A stretch of 64,000 nt of DNA from Deltaproteobacteria bacterium (GTDB lineage Bacteria > Myxococcota > Myxococcia > Myxococcales > 40CM-4-68-19), in the NCBI GenBank assembly GCA_005879535.1, contig VBKI01000047.1:201748-265747 (forward strand). Reading direction: 5' to 3'. Positions 23,264 through 34,881 of the stretch are shown here, in pieces (position 1 is the first letter of the stretch; every line of letters starts with the position of its first letter). The notes under the pieces are model-generated. The model worked only from the letters and a program-made list of their open reading frames with translations. It did not search any database and was not told the DNA's origin. The translations under genes were made by a program, and so were the position numbers.

Positions 23264-25033
23264 GCCTTCCGACATGCGCCGCCGCGCTACGAATCGCGCC
23301 AGCGCTCCGCGGGCCGCATCGACGAGCCGGAGGGGAAACGGCACCTGCAGGGCTTCCGTGCCATTGAGGCGACCCGACAGATAGCGGTCGCGGGCGTCGC
23401 GCCGCATCAGCTTGCCGCTCGAGGTGCGCGCCAGCGAGCCCGGTTTGAGCAGGCAGATTTCCTTCGGGGACAGTCCGATTTGCTCCGCCACCGTGGCCCG
23501 CACGACCTCCGAAAGCTCGAGCAGGTCAGCGGGGGAACGAGGCTGGACTTCGGCGAGCAGCACCAGCGACTCGGTGCCGAGCTCCGGGTCGGCGACACCG
23601 AAGGCCACTGACCGCCCGGCGCGAACGCCCGGCACCTCCTCGGCGGCGCGCTCGATGTCGGAGGGCGAATACGAACGGCCCGCGACGATGACGAGGTCCT
23701 TGAGGCGGTCGACGACGTAAAGCTCGCCGTCCGCCAGATACCCTACGTCTCCCGTGCGCAGGGAGGTCCGGCGCTCGGGGACCACGTGGTGCTGCTCGAA
23801 GTACCACGGTGAGATGCTCGGTCCCCGTATCCAGATCTGCCCCAGCTTGCGCTCGGGCAGCGGAGTATGATCCTGACTGACGCTGACGATGGTGATCTCG
23901 TGCCCTTCGATCGCGGGGCCGACGGAGACCACGGGAATCGTGGCGGGGCCGGCCGGCGCAGGAACGGCAGAGCCGTTCGCCAGCTCGTCGCGAAGCACGT
24001 GATCGATCTTCACGCCCCGGCCGAGCGGAGGAAAGGCGGCCGCCAGCGTGCACTCCGCGAGTCCGTAGACCGGGAAGTAGCTCGATGCGCGGAAGCCCAT
24101 CGGAGCGAGCCTCTTGCAAAACGCCTCGGCGGTGCCGGGGTCGACCGGCTCGGCTCCATTGATCGCCGCTCGGAGGCTGGAGAGGTCGAACCCCCGCAGA
24201 TCCTCGTCGGAAACCTTCCGGGCGAGAAGGCCGTACGCGAAGTTGGGCGCCACGGTGAGGGTGGCGCGCGCGTCCGACACCGCCTGCATCCAGCTCGCCG
24301 GACGGAGCATGAACTCGAGCGGCGAGAGCAGCCAGCAGACGGCGCCATGCGCGAGCGGCGCGAGGAGGCCGCCGATGAGGCCCATGTCGTGGTAGAGCGG
24401 CAGCCAGGACACCACCCGGTCCTCGTGCGTCAGGTGCAGGGCCTTGCCCATGGCGTCCACGTTGGCCGCCAGGTTGCCCGCGGTGATCACCACGCCGCGC
24501 GGCATCCCGGTGCTTCCCGAGGTGTACTGAACGAGCGCCGTTTCGTCGCCTGCGGCGGGATGCCCCGTTGCAGGCGGGTCGGCGTCCTCCAGCGTCCGCG
24601 GCTCGATCACCGGCAATTTCGGCGCGAGCAGGCCGGATTCGCGCAGGTGGGCCGCCGTCCGGCGGTCGGCGAAGACCGCCGAGGGCGCCGCGTCGCGCAC
24701 GACGCTGGCAAGCCGGTTCACGAACGCAGCCGGGCGCGCGAATCCGTCCAGCGAAGGAAGAGGAACGGGCACGGCGCCGATCGACGACGCGCCGAGGAAC
24801 CCATCGAGGAAGGCGCGGCCCGTGGGAACGCAGAGCAGGACCCGGTCGCCGTGCCCGAGGCCGTTCTTGGCCAGGGCGGCAGCACAGGTGCCCGCGCCGC
24901 GCGCCCACTCCGCGAAGGTCACCCGCTCGTCCCTGAAGGTCTTCCGCGACGCGCTGCGCAGGATGTGGACGGCGACGCGCTCGGGTTCGCGATCTGCGCG
25001 GTCGAGGAGCCTTTTTGCGATCGAGTCAGGCAT
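23261..25033 (-). CDS. Fatty-acyl-AMP ligase (FAAL) type adenylating enzyme
   Basis: This 590-residue ANL-superfamily protein has P-loop YTSGSTGMPRGV, SWLPLYHDMGLIGGLL, VAPNFAYGLLARK, AINGAEPVDPGT, YFPVYGLAECTLAAAFPP, RTGDVGYLADGELYV and the C-terminal GKLMRRDARDRYLSGRL. The LPLYHDMGLIGG and PNFAYG blocks are characteristic of FAALs, which activate fatty acids as acyl-AMP and load them on ACP rather than CoA. The ACP at 21387-21698 is the obvious partner. The start overlaps the end of the AurF-like gene by 8 bases. Confidence 0.9.
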   Translation of the reverse strand: MPDSIAKRLLDRADREPERVAVHILRSASRKTFRDERVTFAEWARGAGTCAAALAKNGLGHGDRVLLCVPTGRAFLDGFLGASSIGAVPVPLPSLDGFARPAAFVNRLASVVRDAAPSAVFADRRTAAHLRESGLLAPKLPVIEPRTLEDADPPATGHPAAGDETALVQYTSGSTGMPRGVVITAGNLAANVDAMGKALHLTHEDRVVSWLPLYHDMGLIGGLLAPLAHGAVCWLLSPLEFMLRPASWMQAVSDARATLTVAPNFAYGLLARKVSDEDLRGFDLSSLRAAINGAEPVDPGTAEAFCKRLAPMGFRASSYFPVYGLAECTLAAAFPPLGRGVKIDHVLRDELANGSAVPAPAGPATIPVVSVGPAIEGHEITIVSVSQDHTPLPERKLGQIWIRGPSISPWYFEQHHVVPERRTSLRTGDVGYLADGELYVVDRLKDLVIVAGRSYSPSDIERAAEEVPGVRAGRSVAFGVADPELGTESLVLLAEVQPRSPADLLELSEVVRATVAEQIGLSPKEICLLKPGSLARTSSGKLMRRDARDRYLSGRLNGTEALQVPFPLRLVDAARGALARFVARRRMSEG

Positions 25034-25906
25034 CCGCGATCAGTCCTTTCACCAGCCCGTGACCCAACCGGCGGCGAAGGCGCGCGGTGGGAAATCCGCA
25101 CCGCTCGAGCTGATCCGGCACCAACGTCCGGTACCGGTGCAACACCCCCTGACGCTCGAGGCGGTCCAGGGCGTGTTGGCGCATCTTCCGCACGGGCAAG
25201 CCGAGCTCGCCCCAGACGGGCTCCGCGAACAACGCGGCGACGCTGGCGCGGACGCTTTCGAAGACCAGATCCTCCATCTCCCGCGGCACCCGGCCGGCGA
25301 GCGCCTGCGCGAGCGGTTCCCGGAGCTCCTGGCTGTAGGCGAGGTGGCGCGCCTCGTCCTTGAGGTTGACCCGCAGCACCGCCGCAAGCAGTGGCTCGCG
25401 CGATTTGGTGAGGAGCGTCGCCACCAGCGAAGCCGCCGTCCACTCGAAGACGACCTGACCGACGAGCAGCTTCACTTCCGGCGAGGCGCAATTCTCCACC
25501 GCCGAGAGCGCCGAGCGGAGCTGGCGGCAGGCGGGATAGAGGACGCCGGCCTTCTCGGAGAGATATCGCTGCAGGGCGAGAAAATGCTTCGCCTCCTCCT
25601 GAGCCATCACGGCGAGGAACTCGCGGTGCCAGGGCTGATCGCGCGCGGTCAGCACCAGCACCTGGGCGACCAGCTGCTCGCCGCTGCGCTCGCCGACGAG
25701 CAGGTTGGACAGGTGGAAGCAGGTCTCGCGAAAGACGAAAGCGCGACGCTGAGAGGTGTTCATGGCCCGGAACGGGCGCAGGCCGGCCGCGAAGAAGCTC
25801 TCTTCGGGAAAGCGGGCGCGTTCGGGGTCGACCTGCAGGTTCCAGGGCAGCTCCTCGAATACCCAGGCGTTGCGGAGCGCCGAATCGACCAGGGCCGCGA
25901 CGCGGT

Positions 25907-25910
<4 letters not shown>
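25026..25910 (-). CDS. AurF-like ferritin-fold diiron oxygenase
   Basis: This 294-residue all-helical protein has two helices carrying MAQEEAKHFLALQ and LKDEARHLAYSQE, the ExxH motifs of ferritin-like diiron enzymes, plus FRETCFHLSNL, which supplies a further Glu and His. The family includes the p-aminobenzoate N-oxygenase AurF and other O2-activating oxidases. With FAAL, ACP and a membrane desaturase nearby it probably oxidises an ACP-bound acyl or amino group. Substrate is unknown. Its ATG overlaps the end of the hybrid kinase gene (ATGA). Confidence 0.8.
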
Positions 25911-28459
<2,549 letters not shown>

Positions 28460-28520
28460 GGTTGGGGGAAGGATATCGGTCCCTTGGGCTGCGATCAATG
28501 ATGGTGGTAACATTCGCGTC

Positions 28521-29735
28521 GTGCCGGAACCCTCCTACCGCCTGCTCGTCGTCGACGATGAGCCCTTGGCGTTGAACCTGGCCAAGCGGGTGTTCGAGAG
28601 CGAGTCCGACATCGCCCTGCACTCGGCCACATCGGCGGTGCGCGCGCTCGAAATGGCGATGATTCACGACATCGACCTCGTGATCACCGACCAGCGCATG
28701 CCGGAGATGACGGGCCTGCAGTTCCTCGCCCGGGTCCGGGAAGTGCGCCCGCGGGCCCTGCGGGTCCTGCTCACTGCCTTTCCGGACACCACCGTCGCTC
28801 TCAAGGCGATCAACGAAGGTCTCCTCTACCGGTTCATCCTCAAGCCCTGGGAGCCGGAGGACATGCGCGTGACCGTGCGGCGCGCCCTGGAGACCAAGCG
28901 ACTGTCCGACGAGCACGACCGGCTGGTGAACCAGCTGAAGACGAGCTACGAGGATCTGGTCCAGTCCGAGCACATGGCGGCGCTCGGCCGCCTGTCGTCG
29001 GGGATCGGGCACGAGCTGAAGAACGAGGTCGATCCCCTGGTGGCGCGCATCGGGACGCTGGAGGTCGAGGTTGGCCGCGTCCTCGAGGCGGGCCGGGCGG
29101 CGACCCGTGCCGTGCAGAAGGGCTTCGCGACCGACGAAACGGAGCGGCTGAAGGATGCGGTGCTGCGGGCGACGCCGGATCTGGCAGGCGCGGTCGACGA
29201 GTCGATCGCCGCCATCCGGACGGCGGGGGCGCAGCTCGAGGCGCTCGCGCGCGGCGTCCAGAGCTACACGGCCGCGGTCGAACCCGAGCCGTTCGACATC
29301 AACCAGGCCGTCCTCTCCGCCGTGCAGCTGCTTTCGCACCGGCTCCGCGAATCGGTCAGGCTCGAACGCAAGCTCGAGGCGGTGCCGCTGGTGCGCTGCC
29401 GCGGCCCGGAGATCACGCAGGTGGTGCTCAGCCTCCTGGGAAATGCGGCCGACGCCGTCCAGCGCGTTCCCGAGCCGACGATCGAAGTGCGTACCTCCCA
29501 CCAGGGCTCGACGGTGCGCCTCGAGGTCGTCGACAACGGCACCGGGCTCGACCCCGCCGTCGCTCAGCGGCTGTTCAAGCCCTTCACTTCGACGAACGGT
29601 GCCGGCGGGCGCGGCCTCGGCCTCAGCATGTGCAAGAGCATCGTCGAGAGGCACGGCGGCACCATCGAGGCCGGCGCGGAAGGTTCCCGCGGCACGCGCT
29701 TCACCGTGACGCTGCCCGCGATCGCGGCGGTCTGA
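28521..29735 (+). CDS. Response-regulator/histidine-kinase protein
   Basis: This 404-residue protein is read from a GTG, chosen because it leaves a gap to the divergent kinase and begins right before the receiver domain. The receiver (about 5-125) has VVDDEP, VITDQRMPEMTG with the phospho-Asp, LLTAFPD and ILKPW. A coiled linker leads to a kinase core with SSGIGHELKNEVDP (phospho-His), LLGNAADAVQRV, VDNGTGLDP and GRGLGLSMCKSI. It resembles soluble RR-HK proteins that relay from a partner kinase. Divergent pairing with the hybrid kinase suggests one phosphorelay. It has no DNA-binding domain, so the output is likely another protein. Confidence 0.86.
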   Translation: MPEPSYRLLVVDDEPLALNLAKRVFESESDIALHSATSAVRALEMAMIHDIDLVITDQRMPEMTGLQFLARVREVRPRALRVLLTAFPDTTVALKAINEGLLYRFILKPWEPEDMRVTVRRALETKRLSDEHDRLVNQLKTSYEDLVQSEHMAALGRLSSGIGHELKNEVDPLVARIGTLEVEVGRVLEAGRAATRAVQKGFATDETERLKDAVLRATPDLAGAVDESIAAIRTAGAQLEALARGVQSYTAAVEPEPFDINQAVLSAVQLLSHRLRESVRLERKLEAVPLVRCRGPEITQVVLSLLGNAADAVQRVPEPTIEVRTSHQGSTVRLEVVDNGTGLDPAVAQRLFKPFTSTNGAGGRGLGLSMCKSIVERHGGTIEAGAEGSRGTRFTVTLPAIAAV

Positions 29736-30507
29736 GCGCCGGCGCGGCGGGGGCACGCCCGGCGAGAATCGCCTCGGCGCGTCGCTGGACGGCGGGCGCC
29801 ATTTCAGGGTGCGTGAGCACGTAGAATTCCCCCGAGCGGATCGCGCGCACGGCTCGCTCCGCCACGGCTTCCGGCCGCTGGCCCTGCGCGATCAGCGAGC
29901 GAAGCACCGCGTCGGCTCCGGGAGCGGACTGCGCGAGTCGCGTCGCCACCCATCCCGGGCAGAGGACCGACACGCCGATTCGCGCACGGCGCAGCGCCAG
30001 GTCCTGGACCAGCGCCTCGGAGAGGGCGACGACGGCGTGCTTGCTGACGCTATACGCGCCTGCGAAGGGTGGGGTCACCAGTCCCGCCATCGAGGCGGTG
30101 TTGACGATGTGCGCGCTTTCTCCCTGCGCGATCATCCGCGGGACGAATGCCAGGCAGCCGTGGACGGCGCCCCAGAGATTCGCGCCGATGACGCGGCGCC
30201 AGCGGCGGACCGGCACTTCCCAGACGGCGCCGTACTCGGCTACGCCCGCGTTGTTGCACAGCAGGTGGACGGCACCGAAGCGCGCGTACGCCTTGGAGGC
30301 CAGGGACTCCACGTCGGACATCCGCGACACGTCCGCGCGGACGGCGATCGCGCCAGGAATGGTTCTCGCGAGGTCGCGCAGGCCGCGGCCGTCGATGTCG
30401 GCCAGCACCAGATGCATCCGCTCGCGCGCGAGCCGCTCTGCGAGCGCGCGGCCGATCCCGCTGGCCGCGCCGGTGACGACGGCTGTCTTCCCGCGGAGCG
30501 AACGCAC
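29701..30507 (-). CDS. Short-chain dehydrogenase/reductase
   Basis: This 268-residue protein starts at a GTG. It is a classical SDR: TGAASGIGRAL for NAD(P) binding, CNNAGVAEYG, catalytic Ser in NTASMAGL, and YSVSKHAVVALSE with catalytic Tyr and Lys. The SIGxG-type loop and length match 3-oxoacyl/unspecific alcohol dehydrogenases of the SDR family. The C-terminal tail is Arg/Ala/Pro-rich. It overlaps the 3' end of the convergent kinase gene by 35 bp. Substrate is unknown. Confidence 0.88.
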   Translation of the reverse strand: MRSLRGKTAVVTGAASGIGRALAERLARERMHLVLADIDGRGLRDLARTIPGAIAVRADVSRMSDVESLASKAYARFGAVHLLCNNAGVAEYGAVWEVPVRRWRRVIGANLWGAVHGCLAFVPRMIAQGESAHIVNTASMAGLVTPPFAGAYSVSKHAVVALSEALVQDLALRRARIGVSVLCPGWVATRLAQSAPGADAVLRSLIAQGQRPEAVAERAVRAIRSGEFYVLTHPEMAPAVQRRAEAILAGRAPAAPALRPPRSRAASR

Positions 30508-30516
30508 CGCGAGAGT

Positions 30517-30984
30517 CTACCCGTCGTCGTGCCCCCGGTTGAAGTGGCAGAGCGTACCCACCAGCCTGCCCGTGAAGGTCCCCCCGAGCAGGGAGCCTTG
30601 GGAGACGAGCATACCGGTGATGTGCTTGAAGCGCCCCGTGCCGCTCACCACCTGCTGCATCTCGGAATACAGGCCATCCGTGAGGATCCCGTAGTCCTTG
30701 ATGGTCACCGTGCCAGATCGGGTCGTGACGGTGAGGACACCGGTGTAAAGAATGTCGCCGCTCGGGGTCGGCGTCATGCTTTGCACGCCGAAACGCGTGG
30801 AGCCGGCGAGCAGCCCGGAGTCGATGTTCCCTGCGGTGCAAAACCCGATCGGGCTCTCCCCCGGAAGGCAGCCGGTGACGCTGGTCGTGATCATCGCGTG
30901 GATCGGCTTGCACTGATCCGCGCGAGCCACCCCGGACGCAAGCACACCGATCGCGAGCGCTGACACAGCCGTGAGCAGTCGCAT
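30517..30984 (-). CDS. Small secreted protein of unknown function
   Basis: This 155-residue protein has signal MRLLTAVSALAIGVLASGVARA and a good CAGGAG ribosome site seven bases upstream. The mature part has three Cys (DQCKP, TGCLPG, GFCTAG), one more near the end (TLCHF), and a strand-rich core (ILYTGVLTVTTRSGTVTIKDYGIL, GTFTGRLVGTLCHF). It reads like a small periplasmic beta-barrel or sandwich. The family is not recognised. It sits 9 bp upstream of the SDR start and may be co-transcribed with it. Confidence 0.75.
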   Translation of the reverse strand: MRLLTAVSALAIGVLASGVARADQCKPIHAMITTSVTGCLPGESPIGFCTAGNIDSGLLAGSTRFGVQSMTPTPSGDILYTGVLTVTTRSGTVTIKDYGILTDGLYSEMQQVVSGTGRFKHITGMLVSQGSLLGGTFTGRLVGTLCHFNRGHDDG

Positions 30985-31067
30985 GGTTTGCTCCTGCAGG
31001 CGACGTAACGTCGCCCAGCGGGTAGCAATCAAGGCGCCCGAGTGGGTACATGTAATTTTGCACGACG

Positions 31068-32255
31068 CTACAGGGTGTTGCGCAGGGCGGGCGGGGGGTC
31101 TGGACCGGGCGCGGGCGGCTGCGGCCGCCGATCCTGGAGCATCTCTACGATGCCGACCGACAGCGGCACCAGCAGTGCGCAGGCTGCCACTGCAACCGTC
31201 CCGTGCCACCCCCAGCGCACGTAAGCAGCCCCGCTGGCGCTGATCCCCGCTGCGCCGCCCAGATAGTACAGGAGCACATAGAGGGAGTTCGCGCGCCCGC
31301 GGCTGCCGGTCAGCCTGCCGTTCAGCGAGCCCACCGCCGCGGAGTGGATGGCGAAGAACCCGCCGCAGATGCCGGCGAGGCTGGCTGCGATCACCGGAAG
31401 CGACGGGATCAGGGTGAGCGCAAGGGAGAGCCCGAACAGGACGCAGCCCGCGATCAGCGTCAGGCCGGTTCCGAAGCGTCGGGTGAGGGTCCCGGAAAAC
31501 GGCCCGGCGGCGATGCCGACGAGATAGGCCAGGTAGAGCAGGGTGATGACGCGGACCGAGGCGTGAAGCGGCGCGCCCGACAGGTAGAACGGGATGTAGT
31601 TGAACATGGAGGAGAAGACGAAGAAGGCGAAGAAGCCGACGGCGAACATGCGCAACAGTTCCTCTCGCGCGAGCAGCGCGAGGAAGCCGGCCGGGTCGTG
31701 ATCGGCGCGGGTGTGCGGCGGCTCGCGAGGCAGCCAGCGCAACGCCGCGACCACGGCGCCCGCTACCATCGCCGCCGCCGCGATGAATGCCAGCCGCCAA
31801 TGAGCGGCCGGGAATACGAATCCGCCGAGGAGACGCCCGCCCATGCCTCCCGCAACGGTCGCCGAGACGTACCAGCCCATGACCAGGTTGAGTCGCTGCG
31901 GCGGCAGCGTGCGCGACAGGTACGCCGCCAGGCACGTGCTCATCGACGGGATGAAGAGGCCCTGCAGGAAGCGGGCAGCGATCAGGACGCCGATGTGCGG
32001 CGTCAGCGCGCAGGTGACGCTGGCGGCCGCCACCACCGCTCCACCGCACAGGACGATGGGGCCGATGGGAACCCGGTCGGCGAGCACGCCAAAGGGAAGG
32101 TTGGCGAGCGCGATGCCGAGGACGACCGCGGAGACGGTGAGGGAGGCGACGCCCGGCGTGACGCCGAACTCGGCCGTCAGCACGGGCAGGACCGGCTGCG
32201 TGACGTACATCGTGAGGAAGGTGGTGGCGACGAGCGCGAACACCACCGCCTGCAT
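31068..32255 (-). CDS. MFS transporter (YnfM/arabinose-efflux-like)
   Basis: About 395 residues from ATG 32255; a GTG at 32282 would add 9 residues. It has twelve hydrophobic helices, with the MFS loop signature FGVLADRVPIGPI between helices 2 and 3 and a second-half equivalent FSGTLTRRFGTG. MYVTQPVLPVL in helix 1 is typical of the YnfM-like drug/metabolite exporters. It uses the proton gradient. Substrate is unknown. It is monocistronic with no local regulator gene. Confidence 0.86.
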   Translation of the reverse strand: MQAVVFALVATTFLTMYVTQPVLPVLTAEFGVTPGVASLTVSAVVLGIALANLPFGVLADRVPIGPIVLCGGAVVAAASVTCALTPHIGVLIAARFLQGLFIPSMSTCLAAYLSRTLPPQRLNLVMGWYVSATVAGGMGGRLLGGFVFPAAHWRLAFIAAAAMVAGAVVAALRWLPREPPHTRADHDPAGFLALLAREELLRMFAVGFFAFFVFSSMFNYIPFYLSGAPLHASVRVITLLYLAYLVGIAAGPFSGTLTRRFGTGLTLIAGCVLFGLSLALTLIPSLPVIAASLAGICGGFFAIHSAAVGSLNGRLTGSRGRANSLYVLLYYLGGAAGISASGAAYVRWGWHGTVAVAACALLVPLSVGIVEMLQDRRPQPPAPGPDPPPALRNTL

Positions 32256-32323
32256 TCCGCGTTCGCCGTTCGGGGCTCGCACGGGGGGCGCAACCTACCG
32301 CGAACGGCCGTCGGGGCGAAGAT

Positions 32324-32475
32324 TCAGGTCCAGCGGACCGCGTACTGCGCGTCGGCGCCGGAATCGTCGAACCGGATCTGCTCCGGATGGCCACGCGGAA
32401 CGCGGCTCCGAGATAGCCGCGGGGATCGTTGGCTGCCGTCACGACCTGAGGCTTGCCGAGAATCGCGGATTCGCG
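32324..32475 (-). pseudogene. Possible frameshifted C-terminal gene remnant
   Basis: In the gap between the MFS and LivF genes, one minus-strand frame reads LGKPQVVTAANDPRGYLGAAF. A second frame continues as IRFDDSGADAQYAVRWT and then a stop at 32324-32326. Together they look like one natural protein end split by a frame change around 32390. No start region is preserved. The rest of the gap shows nothing recognisable. Composition alone can mislead in GC-rich DNA, so this is tentative. Confidence 0.25.
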
Positions 32476-32541
32476 CAACGGGGAGCCGCGCCCACTTGCG
32501 CGCACGGTTGCCGCCGGATGGCGCCGCGAAGCGCGCCTGCG

Positions 32542-33237
32542 TCAGGCGCGAAGCAGCGCGAGGTTCTCGTCCGCGCGGGCGCGGAAGGATGCGCTGTCGC
32601 CGGAGAACACCACGCGGCCCTTGAGGAGAATCAAGTGCCGGTCCCCAATCTCCAGCAGCGTCTTGACTTCCTTGTCGACGATCAACGACGCGATCCCTTC
32701 GCCGCGCAGGCGCCGGACCGCGGACCAGATCTCCTGGCGGATCAGGGGCGCCAGGCCCTCGGTCGCGCCGTCGAGGATCACCAGCTGCGGATTGATCAGC
32801 AGGGCGCGGGCGATGGCGAGCATCTGCTGCTCGCCCCCGGAAAGCTGGGATCCGAGATGGGTCAGCCGCTGGCGCAGCCTGGGAAAAAGCGCGAGAGCGC
32901 GCTCCTCCGTCCAGGCCCCGGGGCGCTGCGCGACCCGGAGATTCTCCGTCACGGTGAGAGTGGGAAAGATGCCGCGCCCTTCCGGCACCAGCCCGATGCC
33001 CTGCGCGGCGATCCGGTGCGCCGGCCAGCCGGTCACGACGTTGCCGCGAACGCGCACCTCTCCGGAGCGCGGCGGCGTCAGCCCCAGGACGCTGCGGATG
33101 GTGGTGGTCTTCCCCATCCCGTTGCGGCCCATCAGCGTCACCGTCTCGCCCTGGGCGATGGAGAAGCTGACGCCGTGCAGGACGTGGCTTGCGCCGTAGA
33201 AGGTGTGGAGATCGGTCGCTTCCAGCAGCGCCGTCAC
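32542..33237 (-). CDS. livF: HAAT-type ABC transporter ATPase, LivF-like, altered Walker B
   Basis: This 231-residue protein starts at a GTG overlapping the LivG-like stop (GTGA). Walker A GRNGMGKTTT, Q-loop region VPEGRGIFPTLTV and signature LSGGEQQMLAIARAL are normal. Walker B reads LVILDGATEGLAP; relatives have LDEATEGLAP, so the catalytic Glu is replaced by Gly. The codon is GGC, which is not one base from a Glu codon. This would weaken ATP hydrolysis at that site, so LivG may do most of the work. The protein is last in the five-gene importer operon. Confidence 0.9.
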   Translation of the reverse strand: MTALLEATDLHTFYGASHVLHGVSFSIAQGETVTLMGRNGMGKTTTIRSVLGLTPPRSGEVRVRGNVVTGWPAHRIAAQGIGLVPEGRGIFPTLTVTENLRVAQRPGAWTEERALALFPRLRQRLTHLGSQLSGGEQQMLAIARALLINPQLVILDGATEGLAPLIRQEIWSAVRRLRGEGIASLIVDKEVKTLLEIGDRHLILLKGRVVFSGDSASFRARADENLALLRA

Positions 33238-33986
33238 GCGATCTCCTCGCCGAGATACGCCTCGCGGACCGCCGCGCTCGAGCGGATCTCGGCGGGCGAC
33301 CCGGTGGCCAGCACCCGGCCGTCGACCAGCACGGTCACCGCGGCCGAGACGCTGAAGACCGCGTCCATGTCGTGCTCGACGAGCACCACCGTGCGGCCGC
33401 GGGCGATCTTCCTCAGCAGGTCCATCACGCGAATGGCCTCGTCGTGGCCGAGCCCTGCGAGCGGCTCGTCGAGCAGGAGCAGGGAAGGTTCGGTGGCCAG
33501 CATCATGGCGATCTCGAGCTGCCGCTGCTCGCCGTAGCTGAGGTGACCGGCCATGGTGGCGTGTCGCTGCGTCAGTCCGGAGGCCTCGAGCGCATGCGCG
33601 GCGCGGATGCCGACTTCCGCGTAGCGTCCGGCGGGCCGGAAGAAGCGCATCGACGACTCCAGCCGCGACTGCGCGGCCAGCCAGACGCAATCCGCGCACG
33701 AGAGCCCGGGGAAGAGATTCGCGGTCTGGTAGCTGCGTCCGATTCCGATCCGCGAGAGTCGATCCGGGGTTGCGCGCGTCACGTCTTCGCCGCGGAAACG
33801 GATTTGCCCGCTGGTCGCTCGCAACTCCCCGGAGAGCAGGTTCAAGAACGTCGACTTCCCGGCCCCGTTCGGTCCGATCACGGCGTGGACGCGCCCCTCC
33901 TGGAACGAGAGCGAAACGCCGTCGACGGCAGCCAGCGCTCCGAAGCGGCGCGTCAGCCCCACCGTCTCGAGCAGCGGCTCAGCCAC
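33234..33986 (-). CDS. livG: HAAT-type ABC transporter ATPase, LivG-like
   Basis: This 250-residue ATPase has Walker A GPNGAGKSTF, the Q-loop region GRSYQTANLFPGL, signature LSYGEQRQLEIAMML, Walker B LLLLDEPLAGLG and H-loop LVEHDMDAVF. The LivG-typical C-terminal region is present (DGRVLATGSPAEIRSSAAV). It pairs with the LivF-like ATPase to energise import through the LivH/LivM channel. The gene overlaps both neighbours. Confidence 0.92.
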   Translation of the reverse strand: MAEPLLETVGLTRRFGALAAVDGVSLSFQEGRVHAVIGPNGAGKSTFLNLLSGELRATSGQIRFRGEDVTRATPDRLSRIGIGRSYQTANLFPGLSCADCVWLAAQSRLESSMRFFRPAGRYAEVGIRAAHALEASGLTQRHATMAGHLSYGEQRQLEIAMMLATEPSLLLLDEPLAGLGHDEAIRVMDLLRKIARGRTVVLVEHDMDAVFSVSAAVTVLVDGRVLATGSPAEIRSSAAVREAYLGEEIA

Positions 33987-34881
33987 GCGATGCTCCGGGC
34001 ACGAGGCCGGCCAGGCCGCGGGGAAGGAAGAGCACGACCGCGATCACCAGCAGCGCGATCAGCGCGTTCCAGTGCTCGGTGACGCGCTCGCCGTAGTGCT
34101 CGATGAACGCGAGGAGCAGCGCTCCGAGGGCGGGGCCATACAGCGTGCCTCTGCCACCGAGCAGGACCGTGACCAGAATGAGTCCGGACTGCCGCCATCC
34201 GAGCTGGGCGGGATTGACGAAGCCGTACAGGGTCGCGTCCAGATACCCGGCGAGTCCCGCCAGCGCTCCGGCGATGACGAAGGCAACGAGCTTGTAGCGT
34301 CGCGTCGGAAACCCGAGCGACCGCATCCGCTGCTCGTTTCCGCGGATTCCCTCGAGGACCCGGCCGTAAGGCGCTCGCAGCACACGCGAGAGCAGCAGGT
34401 AGACGAGCACCAGCGCAATCCAGATGACGACGTACGCGGCCGCTCGCCCTTCCACCGGGCGAGACTGGACGTAGAGGCCATCCGAGCCCCCCAGCGCGGG
34501 CGAATCGTTGAACACGTAGAAGAGCATCTGCGTGAACGCGAGCGTGACCATGATGAAGTACACGCCCGTCGCCCGCAGGCTGAGCCATCCGATGATCAGC
34601 GCCGCGATCGCGGCACAGGCGACCGAGATGGGGAGCGTCACGAGGGGATTCACCAGGCCGAGGCCGTTCGTCAGCCCGGCAAGGACATACGCGGCGAGAC
34701 CGAAGAAGGCGGAATGCGCGAGGCTGACCAGGCCGGTGAAGCCGACGAGCAAATCGAGGCTGATGGCGAGGATGCATCCGATCATCGCCTTTCCCAGAAA
34801 CTGCAGCCAGAAGCGGTCGCCGCTGAGCGCGACCGCGCCGAGCGCCGCCGCCGCGACGAGCAGGAGCAGGCGCCTCCTCAT
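33979..34881 (-). CDS. livM: HAAT-type ABC transporter permease, LivM-like
   Basis: This 300-residue protein has about eight to nine TM helices. LDLLVGFTGLVSLAHSAFFGLAAY and LRATGVYFIMVTLAFTQML are typical LivM blocks, and RGNEQRMRSLGFPTRRYKLVAFVIAG is the cytoplasmic coupling (EAA-like) loop. The ATG overlaps the LivH-like stop (ATGA). It forms the transmembrane channel with LivH for amino acids, amides or short acids. Confidence 0.92.
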   Translation of the reverse strand: MRRRLLLLVAAAALGAVALSGDRFWLQFLGKAMIGCILAISLDLLVGFTGLVSLAHSAFFGLAAYVLAGLTNGLGLVNPLVTLPISVACAAIAALIIGWLSLRATGVYFIMVTLAFTQMLFYVFNDSPALGGSDGLYVQSRPVEGRAAAYVVIWIALVLVYLLLSRVLRAPYGRVLEGIRGNEQRMRSLGFPTRRYKLVAFVIAGALAGLAGYLDATLYGFVNPAQLGWRQSGLILVTVLLGGRGTLYGPALGALLLAFIEHYGERVTEHWNALIALLVIAVVLFLPRGLAGLVPGASRG

